Assembly (NCBI GenBank): GCA_016710015.1
Contig: JADJLR010000001.1
Location: forward strand, 62,001-126,000
From: Flavobacteriales bacterium
Lineage (GTDB): Bacteria; Bacteroidota; Bacteroidia; Flavobacteriales_F; PHOS-HE28
Reading direction: 5' to 3'
Length of the DNA: 64,000 bases
Part shown: positions 26,609 to 35,121 of the stretch, in pieces
How the letters are laid out: each line of letters opens with the position of its first letter
Numbering within the stretch: position 1 is the stretch's first letter
Position numbers and translations under genes: made by a program
Notes under the pieces: generated by a model
Told to the model about the DNA's origin: nothing
The model's input: only the letters and a program-made list of their open reading frames with translations
Database searches by the model: none

Positions 26609-28822
26609 CTATTGATCCTCTGGGATGATGTCCAAGGGGGGCAACATCTCCGGTGGTACAGGCAAGTCCGGCATTTCCGGAATATTCACTTCGAAGAAAG
26701 TGACTGGCTTCGGTTTGCCGACCTCCACATCGATGATGGTGCGCACGGACTTGCCCCACGGTGCACCTTGTTCCACGATCGTATGCGGGAACTGGACACC
26801 ATTCACTCCTTTCCAGTCGTTGTAGTCGGTGGTCATGTGCCACTGCCGTCCGTTGTAGTAGAAATCATCTACCCTACGCACGAGCAGCCCTGACTCGGCA
26901 TTGTAATACTCCGCGAAGGTTAGACCGTATGCTGTTCTCAAGCGCAACTTGTACACGGTTTCGCCCATGAGCGTAGTGGATCCAAGAAGCTCCATCCACT
27001 CCATGGCCTTGGCGTAGCCCATTGCGGGCACAACACGTCCGCGCAGTTGGATGGCTTCATACCCCGCATCGTTGAGTTCGCCGGTGACCTCTGGGTCCGT
27101 GTAGAGTACGCGTTCGCCGTCGTGGATGTATTCTTCGATCACGGCTCCGTCCCGCTTCAGGATGGATCGGTATTCAATGGCACTGAACCATTCGTTCTCG
27201 CTCAAGGTATCGGCACCACGCACCACTTGGCGTTCGATGTGCAGATCACGAATGGGCGCAATGGCTTCGCGTCCACCGATCGCATGGATATGCGTTTCCA
27301 ACACCTGTTCGGCCACTTTGCCTTGTACCGGAGTTAGCTTCTCCTCCCAGGGCGATCCATCATCGTTCAATTGGATGATCCCTTTGCCATCCATACTCAA
27401 CTCCATCAACCCTTGGCGACGTTGCTCCAGGTCGCCTACAACAAGGATCACGGCCTGATCCGGATGCAGGAAAGCGTTCGCCGCGTCTTGGACCTGTTCG
27501 ATCGTCACGCCTTCCAGACGTGAGAGGTAGGTCTTGTAATGATCTGCGGACAGCCCATTCAATTCGGTATTGAGTGCGAATCGTGCCACGGTCTTGGGAT
27601 CTTCCATACTGCGCCCGAAGCTTCCGCTCATGTGACTCTTTGCCAGATCCAATTCGGCTTGTGTGACGGGTTCGTTGCGCAGGCGTTCGATCTCCAAGAG
27701 GATCTCGGTGATGGCGCTATCGGTGACCTCTGTGCGCACACTGGCCGTTGCGGTCAGGCTGCTGTTGAAGCGATCGATCTCCAAGCTGGAATAAGCACCG
27801 TAAGTGAAGCCGTTCTTCTCGCGCAGGTTCTGCATCAGACGGGCATTGAAGATGCCACCACCCAGAATGGTATTCATCACTGTGGCCTGCTGCGCTCGAA
27901 TATCCTTGGGGATCAAGTTGAGCGGGAACGAAACCCGGATCACGGACTGTGCTGCACCCGGGCGATCCACGCCATACACGCGGCGAACGCCAGAAGGGGT
28001 CGTGGGTTTCTCCAAGGGAACAAGGGCCCCAATGCCCTCTACCACGGTCCGTCCGAACTCGTCCGTGGTGACCAAGGACTTGGCCGGTTTCCATTTGCCG
28101 AAGAGCTTCTTGGCGTAGTCGTTTGCTTCCTTGGCGGTAATGTCCCCCACGAAGACGAGGTAGGCATTTTCCGGTCGGAAGTAGTAACGGTGATAGGCTT
28201 CAACGGCGGTGCGAGTGATGGCCTTGATGGTCCGCTCCGTATGCATTTCGCCATACGGATGCGAGGGTCCAAAGGTCACGGACCGGCCTACTGCCTCGGC
28301 GATGCCTTCTGGATCCTCGGCACGTTGTTGCACAGCGGACAGGTCCCGCGTTCGGGCCTTTTCCAGTTCGTCGGTCGGAAAGAGCGGGTTCTGCACCACA
28401 TCGGTCAGTAGATCCATCAACGGCGCTAGGTTCTTCTTCAAGGCTCCGGCGTAGACGCCATCGCTTGTGGCGAAGAAATTGGCACCGAGTGAATCCACCA
28501 TACCATCGATCTGCGCTTTGGTGCGCGTAGCGGTACCGGTGGCCAACAACTCGCCGACCATGTCCACATAACCCGCCATCCCACTTTGGTGTACCGGCGG
28601 TATGTCGAAGCGCAACTGCACGCTGACCAAGGGCAGTTTGTGATCCTCCACGACGATCACATGCACTCCATTGGAGAGCGTGGTGCTCGTGTGTTCACCA
28701 AGGTGTACAACAGGTGCCGGACCAGCAACGGGCGGGCGACTTCGATCGAGTTGAGCGTTCATAAGGACCGGGGCAAGCAACCCGGCGCAGGCCAGACTGC
28801 GGAGGTTTCGGGTGCGGATCAT
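26609..28822 (-). CDS. M16 family peptidase homologue, non-catalytic partner, with C-terminal extension
   Basis: The 737-residue protein has a signal peptide and two M16B-type domains (about 45-460), plus a beta-rich C-terminal domain (about 490-720) that resembles lipoprotein-sorting or DUF4292-like folds. In the place of the HxxEH zinc motif it reads YVDMVGE, so it lacks the catalytic site. Its start overlaps the stop of the upstream M16 gene by 4 bases (28819-28822). This matches the active/inactive pairs of mitochondrial-processing-peptidase-like M16B enzymes, where the inactive subunit helps bind substrate. Confidence 0.88.
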   Translation of the reverse strand: MIRTRNLRSLACAGLLAPVLMNAQLDRSRPPVAGPAPVVHLGEHTSTTLSNGVHVIVVEDHKLPLVSVQLRFDIPPVHQSGMAGYVDMVGELLATGTATRTKAQIDGMVDSLGANFFATSDGVYAGALKKNLAPLMDLLTDVVQNPLFPTDELEKARTRDLSAVQQRAEDPEGIAEAVGRSVTFGPSHPYGEMHTERTIKAITRTAVEAYHRYYFRPENAYLVFVGDITAKEANDYAKKLFGKWKPAKSLVTTDEFGRTVVEGIGALVPLEKPTTPSGVRRVYGVDRPGAAQSVIRVSFPLNLIPKDIRAQQATVMNTILGGGIFNARLMQNLREKNGFTYGAYSSLEIDRFNSSLTATASVRTEVTDSAITEILLEIERLRNEPVTQAELDLAKSHMSGSFGRSMEDPKTVARFALNTELNGLSADHYKTYLSRLEGVTIEQVQDAANAFLHPDQAVILVVGDLEQRRQGLMELSMDGKGIIQLNDDGSPWEEKLTPVQGKVAEQVLETHIHAIGGREAIAPIRDLHIERQVVRGADTLSENEWFSAIEYRSILKRDGAVIEEYIHDGERVLYTDPEVTGELNDAGYEAIQLRGRVVPAMGYAKAMEWMELLGSTTLMGETVYKLRLRTAYGLTFAEYYNAESGLLVRRVDDFYYNGRQWHMTTDYNDWKGVNGVQFPHTIVEQGAPWGKSVRTIIDVEVGKPKPVTFFEVNIPEMPDLPVPPEMLPPLDIIPEDQ

Positions 28823-30135
28823 GGTTGATTCTTGGGTAGGTAGTGGAGAACGACGCGGTTGTCCTTCACGAAATACGTGCGCGCTGCGCGTTGCAGATCT
28901 TCGGCCGTGAGCGAGAGGTACCGATCCAACTCTGTATTGATCAATTCGGTATTCCCCAGCAACACGTGTGCCGTAGCCAGATTTCCTGCGATACCTGCCA
29001 CGCGGCCGTTATCGGCGATGGCCTCGGTCTCCACCTGTACCTTCAGTTTGGCCAATTCCGTGGCGCTGATCGGTGTGGTGGACAGTCGATCGACCTCTCG
29101 CTGCATCGCTGTTTCCAAAGCGTTCACTTCCACACCGGCGTTGGCAATAGCGAACAACATCGCGATGCCGGGCTGTTCGAAAGGAAAGTTGAAAGCACCA
29201 GTATAGATGGCCAGTTGCTGTTCGTCCTTCAAGGCGGTGTTCATGCGGGCACTGTTGCCGCCACTCAATACACGGTTCAGCAATTCCACTGCGTAGAAGT
29301 CCGGTGTCCCATTCGCAGGTATGCGGTATCCCATCACCACCGCTGGTAGTTGGATGCGATCGTGGATCACATCGCGCACTTCACCACCGAGGGGTGCCTC
29401 CACGATGGTCGGTTGCGTTACGGGTGCCCCTCGCGGGATATCGCCGAAGTACCGTTCCGCCATTGTGCGTGCTTGGACCGGGTCCAGATCACCGGCCAAC
29501 ACCAAGGTGGCGTTGTTCGGGACGTAGAATTTCTTGTAGAACGCTTGGTAATCCGCCTCGGTGGCGGCGTTCAGGTCTTCCATGTATCCGATGGTGGGCC
29601 ACTGGTACGGGTGCTCTTTGAACGCCCTGCGCAACACCTCCATGGTCAGCGTACCATAAGGTTGATTCTCGTAGCGCTGGCGTCGTTCCTCCTTCACCAC
29701 TTCGCGCTGCGTATCCACACCGACCTGGTCCACCTTGGCATGCAGCATGCGCTCGCTTTCCAACCAAAGGCCCAATTCCAAGCGGTTGCTTGGTAGCACT
29801 TCGTAGTAGTAGGTCCGGTCTCCAGAAGTGTTCGCATTCAACACCCCACCCGCATTCTCCACGATCTTGCTGAATTCTCCGCGCTTGATGTTGGCGGAAC
29901 CTTCGAACAACAAGTGCTCGAAGAAATGGGCGAAGCCGCGGCGGGACGGGTCCTCGTTCTTGCTCCCTACGTGGTACATGACACTGACCGCCACGATGGG
30001 CGTCGCATGGTCCTCGTGGATGATCACGTGCAACCCGTTGGGCAGATCGAACTCGGTATAGTTGATGGCCCGTTTCTGGGCAACGGCAGGTGCAACAAGC
30101 ATAGCGGCGATGGATAGGGATAGCAGGATCCTCAT
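28819..30135 (-). CDS. M16 family zinc peptidase, catalytic subunit
   Basis: About 438 residues from ATG 30135, with signal peptide LLSLSIAAMLVAPAVAQ. The inverted zinc motif HFFEH (in GFAHFFEHLLFEGS) and the downstream Glu region are intact, so this is the active member of the pair. It should act in the periplasm or at the outer membrane on small proteins or peptides. The longer frame to 30213 has no signal and is rejected. The 4-base overlap with the next gene implies coupled translation and equal amounts of the two subunits. Confidence 0.9.
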   Translation of the reverse strand: MRILLSLSIAAMLVAPAVAQKRAINYTEFDLPNGLHVIIHEDHATPIVAVSVMYHVGSKNEDPSRRGFAHFFEHLLFEGSANIKRGEFSKIVENAGGVLNANTSGDRTYYYEVLPSNRLELGLWLESERMLHAKVDQVGVDTQREVVKEERRQRYENQPYGTLTMEVLRRAFKEHPYQWPTIGYMEDLNAATEADYQAFYKKFYVPNNATLVLAGDLDPVQARTMAERYFGDIPRGAPVTQPTIVEAPLGGEVRDVIHDRIQLPAVVMGYRIPANGTPDFYAVELLNRVLSGGNSARMNTALKDEQQLAIYTGAFNFPFEQPGIAMLFAIANAGVEVNALETAMQREVDRLSTTPISATELAKLKVQVETEAIADNGRVAGIAGNLATAHVLLGNTELINTELDRYLSLTAEDLQRAARTYFVKDNRVVLHYLPKNQP

Positions 30136-30161
30136 GGGCGTGGCCCCGGAACCGGGGGTGG

Positions 30162-30169
30162 CAAAAGTA
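30162..30169 (-). promoter_or_regulatory. candidate -7 box of the M16 pair
   Basis: TACTTTTG (minus strand) is an exact match to TAnnTTTG, 26 bases before the ATG at 30135. Confidence 0.45.
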
Positions 30170-30318
30170 GGGGGTTGGATATTGGGATGAGCGAACAAGG
30201 CCGCCACTTCCATACCTGGAAGACCAACGGGCGATCTTGGAACTGGACGATCGGAGACCCCGGACGAAGGCGCTTACCGAAGACCGTAATTCGCCGACCC
30301 ACGCCGCATTGCGAAGCG

Positions 30319-30326
30319 TAATTTCG
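30319..30326 (+). promoter_or_regulatory. candidate -7 box of alkB, near-leaderless
   Basis: TAATTTCG fits TAnnTTTG at 7 of 8 positions and ends 4 bases before the alkB ATG at 30331, so the transcript would have almost no leader. Confidence 0.4.
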
Positions 30327-30330
30327 CCTC

Positions 30331-31428
30331 ATGCCCGATGCTCTTTCCCGCAGCGCTCTTCGATGGCGGGCTTTGCGCTACACCATCACGTACATCGTTC
30401 CATGCGGTGCTTGGGCCACCTTCACGGACCGCAATCCCACGCCATGGATGGTCCCACTCTTCGCCTTCGGTCTTATTCCCTTGCTGGACCTGATCCTGCG
30501 CGGCCGGCACACCAACTTGAGTGAGGCCGAAGAACGTGTGGTACTGGAGGACCCGACATTCGATGTACTGCTGTACCTCTTCGTCCCGATCCAATACGTG
30601 TTGTTGTTCCTCTTCCTACACCGCATGCAGGAAGGTGGCTTACAGTCATGGGATCTGGCAGGCCACATCGCCACCATGGGCATCTTGTGCGGGGTGTATG
30701 GCATCAACGTGGCACATGAGCTGGGGCACCGCAGCAAACGCTGGGAGCGCGATCTGGCGCGGGCCTTGTTGCTCAGTAGCTTGTATATGCACTTCATCAT
30801 AGAGCACAACCGGGGGCATCATCGCCGCGTGGCCACACCGGAAGATCCCGCCAGTGCGCGGTATGGCGAAACGGTATACGGATTCTGGTTCCGCAGCATC
30901 CTGTACAGTTGGCTTTCGGCATGGAACATCGAAGCGGAACGTCTGCGAAAGATCGGGAAGCGCCCCTACGGGATGAAGAACGAGATGCTGCACACTCTTG
31001 CATGGCAGTTCGGGTTACTGGTGCTGATCGGCGCGGTATTCGGGATCCCTGCCTTGTTGGCCTTCCTAGCCGCAGCACTTCTTGGGATCCTGCTGCTGGA
31101 AACGGTGAACTACATTGAGCACTACGGGCTGCGGCGGGTGCGGAATAATGAAGGCACCTACGGTCGAGTGCAACACGTCCACAGTTGGAACAGCGATCAC
31201 TTACTCGGGCGTATGCTACTATTCGAACTCACACGCCACAGTGACCATCATTGGAAGGCGAGCAAGAAATACCAAGTGCTTCGAAGTCAAGAAGAAGGAC
31301 CGCAACTCCCCACGGGCTACCCCGGCATGATGTTGCTTAGTCTCGTACCTCCTCTTTTCTTTTTGGCGGTGCATCCACCATTGCAACAACTTGCGGATTC
31401 GGAACGAGATCTGATCTTGGCCCGGTGA
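30331..31428 (+). CDS. alkB: alkane 1-monooxygenase (AlkB family)
   Basis: The 365-residue membrane protein has about six hydrophobic helices and the full set of AlkB His motifs: HELGH (129-133), EHNRGHH (158-164), NYIEHYG and LTRHSDHH. These bind the di-iron centre that hydroxylates the terminal carbon of medium-chain alkanes. No rubredoxin or rubredoxin reductase gene is next to it, so the electron donors must be encoded elsewhere. Related fatty-acid-desaturase-like hydroxylases are a less likely alternative because the NYIEHYG block is AlkB-specific. Confidence 0.92.
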   Translation: MPDALSRSALRWRALRYTITYIVPCGAWATFTDRNPTPWMVPLFAFGLIPLLDLILRGRHTNLSEAEERVVLEDPTFDVLLYLFVPIQYVLLFLFLHRMQEGGLQSWDLAGHIATMGILCGVYGINVAHELGHRSKRWERDLARALLLSSLYMHFIIEHNRGHHRRVATPEDPASARYGETVYGFWFRSILYSWLSAWNIEAERLRKIGKRPYGMKNEMLHTLAWQFGLLVLIGAVFGIPALLAFLAAALLGILLLETVNYIEHYGLRRVRNNEGTYGRVQHVHSWNSDHLLGRMLLFELTRHSDHHWKASKKYQVLRSQEEGPQLPTGYPGMMLLSLVPPLFFLAVHPPLQQLADSERDLILAR

Positions 31429-31524
31429 TGCTCTGGAACGACTCATGTACGTCGAACGAATAAGGCGATCCGTCGAAACATTGTTTTCTTCGATGCGTAA
31501 TATCACAGCACATATCCTGCACCG

Positions 31525-33042
31525 TTGAACGAGACCGTCAAAGCGCGCAGTCTGGCCCCAGAGGTCGGAAGTTTCATTGGATCCTTGCACAGGGATCTCG
31601 ATGCGCAACGCATGGATCTGCTCCACAAGCGGATCGCACGTCGGAAGCAATTGTCTGATGGAGAAGTGGACCATTTGGCCGACACCTTGCCTGTGCGCCA
31701 AGGCAAGTGGAAAGTGGACCCCATGGTGGAAGAAGCCATGGAACGCCGTGTGGAACTGATCGGTGGCACCACACGTTCCGAATTGATCAACGGGCTGAAT
31801 GCGGGTGCGAAGAGTTACATCGCCGACCTGTGGAACTTCACTGCGCAAGACACGTGGAGCATACTGCGCGCGCATCGCAGTTTGACCGGAGCCGCCAAGT
31901 TGGATCTGGCCTACCTCGACGTTCGTGAAGGGCGGGTGCGGGTGAACCCCAATAGCACCACGCGATCGTATCTGGTGCCACGTCCACTGTACGTCCACGA
32001 AGGTGCGCTCCTAGTGAACGACGACCCGGTATCCGCAGGTGCCTTTGACCTATCAGTCGCCCTACTTTCCCATGGCCGGGTGCTGTTCGAAAGGCAGGGG
32101 TTCATCGGACTTTATTTGCGCGATGTGCATGGCCATTTGGAAGCGCGCCATTGGGTCCAAATGATCCAACGGATCGAAGAGTACCTGGATCTACCGCAAG
32201 GTGCGGTGCGCGCCACGGTAATGATCGATACCATCGCTGGCGCATTGGAGGCGGAAGAGATCCTCTTCGAACTGATGCATCATTCTGCGGGCCTATCCTT
32301 GGACCCACAAGCTTATGCCGCTGACCATATCGCGCTGTTCCATGGCCCGGATATCGCGGTTCTTCCGGACCGGGAGACCATCGGCCTGAACGCTCCGATG
32401 CTTCGCGCATTGAGTCTGTACACCATCGGTATATGCCATCGTCGTGGCTGTCACGCCATGGGCGCCCCCTCCTTCGTACTGCCCGCTATCGATCACGACA
32501 AGGTGAAGACCGAATACTTGGAGATGTTGGCGGACAAGGAACGTGAAGCCGTGGACGGGCACGATGGCACTTTGGTGGTACATGAGGACATGGTGAACGC
32601 CAGCATGGTGGAATTCAACAAGAGCATGCCACGCGCACACCAGATGGGCTACCAGCGCAACGACACCATAACACCCGCGGATCTGATCCGACGGCCGGAA
32701 GGAAGCATTTCGGTGGAAAGCTTGAAGAGCATCCTGCGCACCGCGTTCCGCAGTTTGACGCAACGCGATGAAGGCAAGGGATGGGTGATCCAAGGCGGAC
32801 GGATCCACGACCGATCTTCCCTCCTGCTGGCCATTCGTTTGCTTTGGCAATGGAACCACAGTTCGCAAGGCATCATCACGGCCACGAATTTCCCGGTCAC
32901 TGCGGATCTGATCGGCTTCATGCTGAAGAAGGAGGCGGACAAGATGTTCGACATGAACGACCCCGCGATCAAGAAGCGGGTGGAGAAAGCCATGGCGCAC
33001 ATCATGGAAATGGCTACCGGCGAAGGTGTTCCGATGGTGTGA
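31525..33042 (+). CDS. divergent malate synthase A-like protein
   Basis: The 505-residue protein aligns along its length with malate synthase A: LHRDL, RRVELIGGTTRSELINGLNAGAKSY, GHLEARHW, the EEILFEL helix, DGHDGTLVVHE and a C-terminal LWQW block. However, hallmark residues differ. DFEDA reads DLWNF (101-105). The LIET Mg-ligand Glu (E. coli Glu250) is Asp235. The Mg-ligand Asp of GRWDY (E. coli Asp278) falls on Ala263. The presumed catalytic Asp is kept as D429. The start is TTG 31525. No isocitrate lyase gene is nearby. It may be a malate synthase with shifted ligands or an enzyme for another substrate. Confidence 0.7.
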   Translation: MNETVKARSLAPEVGSFIGSLHRDLDAQRMDLLHKRIARRKQLSDGEVDHLADTLPVRQGKWKVDPMVEEAMERRVELIGGTTRSELINGLNAGAKSYIADLWNFTAQDTWSILRAHRSLTGAAKLDLAYLDVREGRVRVNPNSTTRSYLVPRPLYVHEGALLVNDDPVSAGAFDLSVALLSHGRVLFERQGFIGLYLRDVHGHLEARHWVQMIQRIEEYLDLPQGAVRATVMIDTIAGALEAEEILFELMHHSAGLSLDPQAYAADHIALFHGPDIAVLPDRETIGLNAPMLRALSLYTIGICHRRGCHAMGAPSFVLPAIDHDKVKTEYLEMLADKEREAVDGHDGTLVVHEDMVNASMVEFNKSMPRAHQMGYQRNDTITPADLIRRPEGSISVESLKSILRTAFRSLTQRDEGKGWVIQGGRIHDRSSLLLAIRLLWQWNHSSQGIITATNFPVTADLIGFMLKKEADKMFDMNDPAIKKRVEKAMAHIMEMATGEGVPMV

Positions 33043-33079
33043 TCCGGGTCGACCTTCATTCTGTTCTCCCGCTGCGCGA

Positions 33080-33087
33080 TACCTTGG
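33080..33087 (+). promoter_or_regulatory. candidate -7 box of the DUF551 gene, near-leaderless
   Basis: TACCTTGG fits TAnnTTTG at 7 of 8 positions, ending 4 bases before the ATG at 33092. Confidence 0.35.
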
Positions 33088-33091
33088 CGGC

Positions 33092-33373
33092 ATGGCTTGG
33101 ATCAGCACCAAAGAACGATTGCCGGAAGATGGTACACGTGTGCTTTGCTACTTGCCGAGGAACGTGGTTTTCCTACCCGGAAAGACGGGTGCTTCCGAGC
33201 TCCGCGATGTGGTGATCCTTCGTTTCGCCAAGGACTTCTTCGTAAAGAATCCCAGCAAAACGGGCTACAGCGGCAGTCCACACTTTTGGTTGGGAGAAGG
33301 CACCAGCAATCGGTATTTCGACGATGTGGTGTACTGGATGGCGCTGCCTGAAATCACGGAGCTGATCCATTGA
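33092..33373 (+). CDS. DUF551 domain protein
   Basis: This small 93-residue protein begins MAWISTKERLPEDGTRVL and ends HFWLGEG...DDVVYWMALPEI, the typical start and end of DUF551 domains (WISVKDRLP, then HWMPLPE). The function of the domain is unknown; it is common in phage and accessory genes. The start at 33092 is preferred over the longer frame because the domain begins right there. It is followed by a strong terminator shared with the convergent FKBP gene. Confidence 0.75.
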   Translation: MAWISTKERLPEDGTRVLCYLPRNVVFLPGKTGASELRDVVILRFAKDFFVKNPSKTGYSGSPHFWLGEGTSNRYFDDVVYWMALPEITELIH

Positions 33374-33422
33374 ACAGTCGGATCCGACTACACGGTACCT
33401 TATCCAGTATCTCCTGAATGAA

Positions 33423-33459
33423 CAAGGGGCTGAATGGCACACGACCATTCAGCCCCTTG
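33423..33459. terminator. strong bidirectional terminator
   Basis: The arms caaggggctgaatgg (33423-33437) and ccattcagccccttg (33445-33459) pair perfectly over 15 bp around a 7-base loop. It sits between the convergent DUF551 and FKBP genes and can serve both. Confidence 0.8.
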
Positions 33460-33471
33460 AAGCACAACGGC

Positions 33472-34179
33472 TCACTTCACGATCTCCAGCAGCTCCACGT
33501 CGAACACGAGCGTGCTGTTCGGCTTGATCTCGCTGCCCGGAGGCGCACTTGGGCCATACGCTAGGTCGCTCGGAATGAAGAACTTGAACTTGCTACCCAC
33601 GGGCATCAATTGGATGCCTTCCACCCAACCGCGGATCACTTGGCCGAGACCGAATACGGCAGGTTCACCGCGACGAACGGAACTATCGAATTCGGTAACT
33701 CCATCGATGAGGGTTCCCACATAGTGTACCTTCACTTGATCGGTCTCAACGGGCTTTGGCCCGGTACCCATGGTGATCACTTCGAATTGTAGACCACTCG
33801 GTGTGGTCACCACGCCCTTGCGCTTTCCGTTCTCGGCAAGGAAGGCCTCACCGGCGATCCGGTTCTCCTCTCCTTCTGCCTGCTCAACGGCCATGCGCTT
33901 CGCTTCCATCTTGCTCATGTACGACTGCATGACCTGCTTCAGTTGATCGTCGCTCAATTGCACGGTACTGTCCATACCGTCCTGCAAGCCTGCGGCCATC
34001 AGGTCCACATTCAAGGAATCCATTTTACCACGCTTGAGGTTGGCACCGATATCGGCACCAATGGCGTAGCTAACAGAATCCAAGGCATTGATCATCGCAG
34101 TGGATCGGGCCCTTTGGCCTTGGGAACAAGCGCTGAGGATGGTCATGGCCAGCGCAGCAGTAAGGAGTCGAACGGTCAT
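33472..34179 (-). CDS. FKBP-type peptidyl-prolyl isomerase, lipoprotein
   Basis: The 235-residue protein has a lipoprotein signal (AMTILSACSQ). A helical dimerisation region of the FkpA/Mip type (about 30-120, SYAIGADIGANL) is followed by a C-terminal FKBP domain (VKVHYVGTLIDG, EFDSS, VIRGWVEGIQLMPVG, LAYG). It should speed proline isomerisation during protein folding in the periplasm. It is monocistronic: terminators stand on both sides, and a -7-like box lies 18 bases before its ATG. Confidence 0.93.
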   Translation of the reverse strand: MTVRLLTAALAMTILSACSQGQRARSTAMINALDSVSYAIGADIGANLKRGKMDSLNVDLMAAGLQDGMDSTVQLSDDQLKQVMQSYMSKMEAKRMAVEQAEGEENRIAGEAFLAENGKRKGVVTTPSGLQFEVITMGTGPKPVETDQVKVHYVGTLIDGVTEFDSSVRRGEPAVFGLGQVIRGWVEGIQLMPVGSKFKFFIPSDLAYGPSAPPGSEIKPNSTLVFDVELLEIVK

Positions 34180-34197
34180 GGTATGGGTTAAGGGGCG

Positions 34198-34205
34198 CGA
34201 AGGTA
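34198..34205 (-). promoter_or_regulatory. candidate -7 box of the FKBP gene
   Basis: TACCTTCG (minus strand) fits TAnnTTTG at 7 of 8 positions, 18 bases before the ATG at 34179. Confidence 0.45.
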
Positions 34206-34224
34206 ATTATTGATGATCGATCTC

Positions 34225-34258
34225 AAAAAAGGCCGATGGACGACCCCTCGGAACGGCC
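34225..34258 (-). terminator. intrinsic terminator of the hydrolase gene
   Basis: On the minus strand the arms ggccg (34258-34254) and cggcc (34235-34231), with partial pairing inside, are followed directly by six T residues (34230-34225). This is the classic Rho-independent layout, starting 6 bases beyond the hydrolase stop. Confidence 0.7.
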
Positions 34259-34264
34259 CCCTGC

Positions 34265-35065
34265 TCACCCCAGGATCCGCCGTAGGAACCGTTGGTAGCG
34301 AACGAAACGATGCAGATCACTGTGATGCCCTTTGGGAAAGGTGATCATTTCGCGGTGTACGTTGGACGGGATCAGTGAATACAGGCGTAACCCACTGGCG
34401 TAGGGAACCAGGTTATCGTGTTTGCCGTGAAGGATGTAGACAGGACAAGTGATGCTTTCAATAGCGATGTCGTTGCGGAACGGGTAGCGCAGCAGTAATC
34501 GATACGGAAGCACCGGCAGATAATTCATGGCCACTTCGTAGAGGTTGGCAAAGGGGGTTTCCAGGATGAGCATCCGTGGTTTCAACGCCACTGCCAGCGG
34601 CGTGGCCGATCCGCTGCCCAAGGAACGACCGAACAACACCATCTCCGAAGGGTCCCATTGCGGACGCAGGTGTTCTGCCCACAACGCGGCATCGGCATGC
34701 AACGCTGCTTCACTGAGAATGCCTCGGCTCTTCCCATAGCCGCGCGGATCCGGCATGAGTACATCGTAGCCCAAACGCACGAAGCGGTTCGCGAATTTGC
34801 CCCAGCGCCGCAAACTGCCGGTATTCCCATGGAAATAGAGGATCACTCCTCGTGGCGCTTCGGCTTTGAAATAAAGAGCGTGCAACTCCGCCCCGTCCGC
34901 GGTCCGGATGAACCGTTCTTCCAGCGGGCCCTGGAACTTATACTTGAAATTACGCCCGGTGCGGAAACGAATGAAGATGAACCGCTCTTGGAAGATGGCA
35001 TAGAACAAACAGAGGCCCAGATAGGCGGTGGCCAGCAAGCCCAACCCGATCAACACCAAGCCCAT
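34265..35065 (-). CDS. alpha/beta hydrolase, membrane-anchored (BEM46/YfhR-like)
   Basis: The 266-residue protein has one N-terminal transmembrane helix (VLIGLGLLATAYLGLCLFYA) and a hydrolase domain. The oxyanion region is YFHGNTGSLRRW, the nucleophile Ser is in FGRSLGSG, the acid is the Asp of GKHDNLVPY and the His is in FPKGHHSDL. This matches the BEM46/YfhR-type serine hydrolases facing the cytoplasm or periplasm. The substrate is unknown. An exact -7 box lies 5 bases before the ATG and an intrinsic terminator follows the stop, so it is a single-gene unit. Confidence 0.85.
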   Translation of the reverse strand: MGLVLIGLGLLATAYLGLCLFYAIFQERFIFIRFRTGRNFKYKFQGPLEERFIRTADGAELHALYFKAEAPRGVILYFHGNTGSLRRWGKFANRFVRLGYDVLMPDPRGYGKSRGILSEAALHADAALWAEHLRPQWDPSEMVLFGRSLGSGSATPLAVALKPRMLILETPFANLYEVAMNYLPVLPYRLLLRYPFRNDIAIESITCPVYILHGKHDNLVPYASGLRLYSLIPSNVHREMITFPKGHHSDLHRFVRYQRFLRRILG

Positions 35066-35070
35066 GCCGC

Positions 35071-35078
35071 CAAAGTTA
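35071..35078 (-). promoter_or_regulatory. candidate -7 box, near-leaderless
   Basis: TAACTTTG (minus strand) is an exact match to TAnnTTTG and ends 5 bases before the ATG at 35065, which predicts a transcript starting at or beside the start codon. Confidence 0.5.
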
Positions 35079-35121
35079 CCGGGTAGGCAGCATGAAGTGG
35101 GTCGATAACTTCGTGCGCCCG

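Noticed and set aside
31525..33042. Ordinary aceB of a glyoxylate-shunt operon
   Set aside because: No aceA is adjacent and several signature residues differ, so the standard name was withheld.
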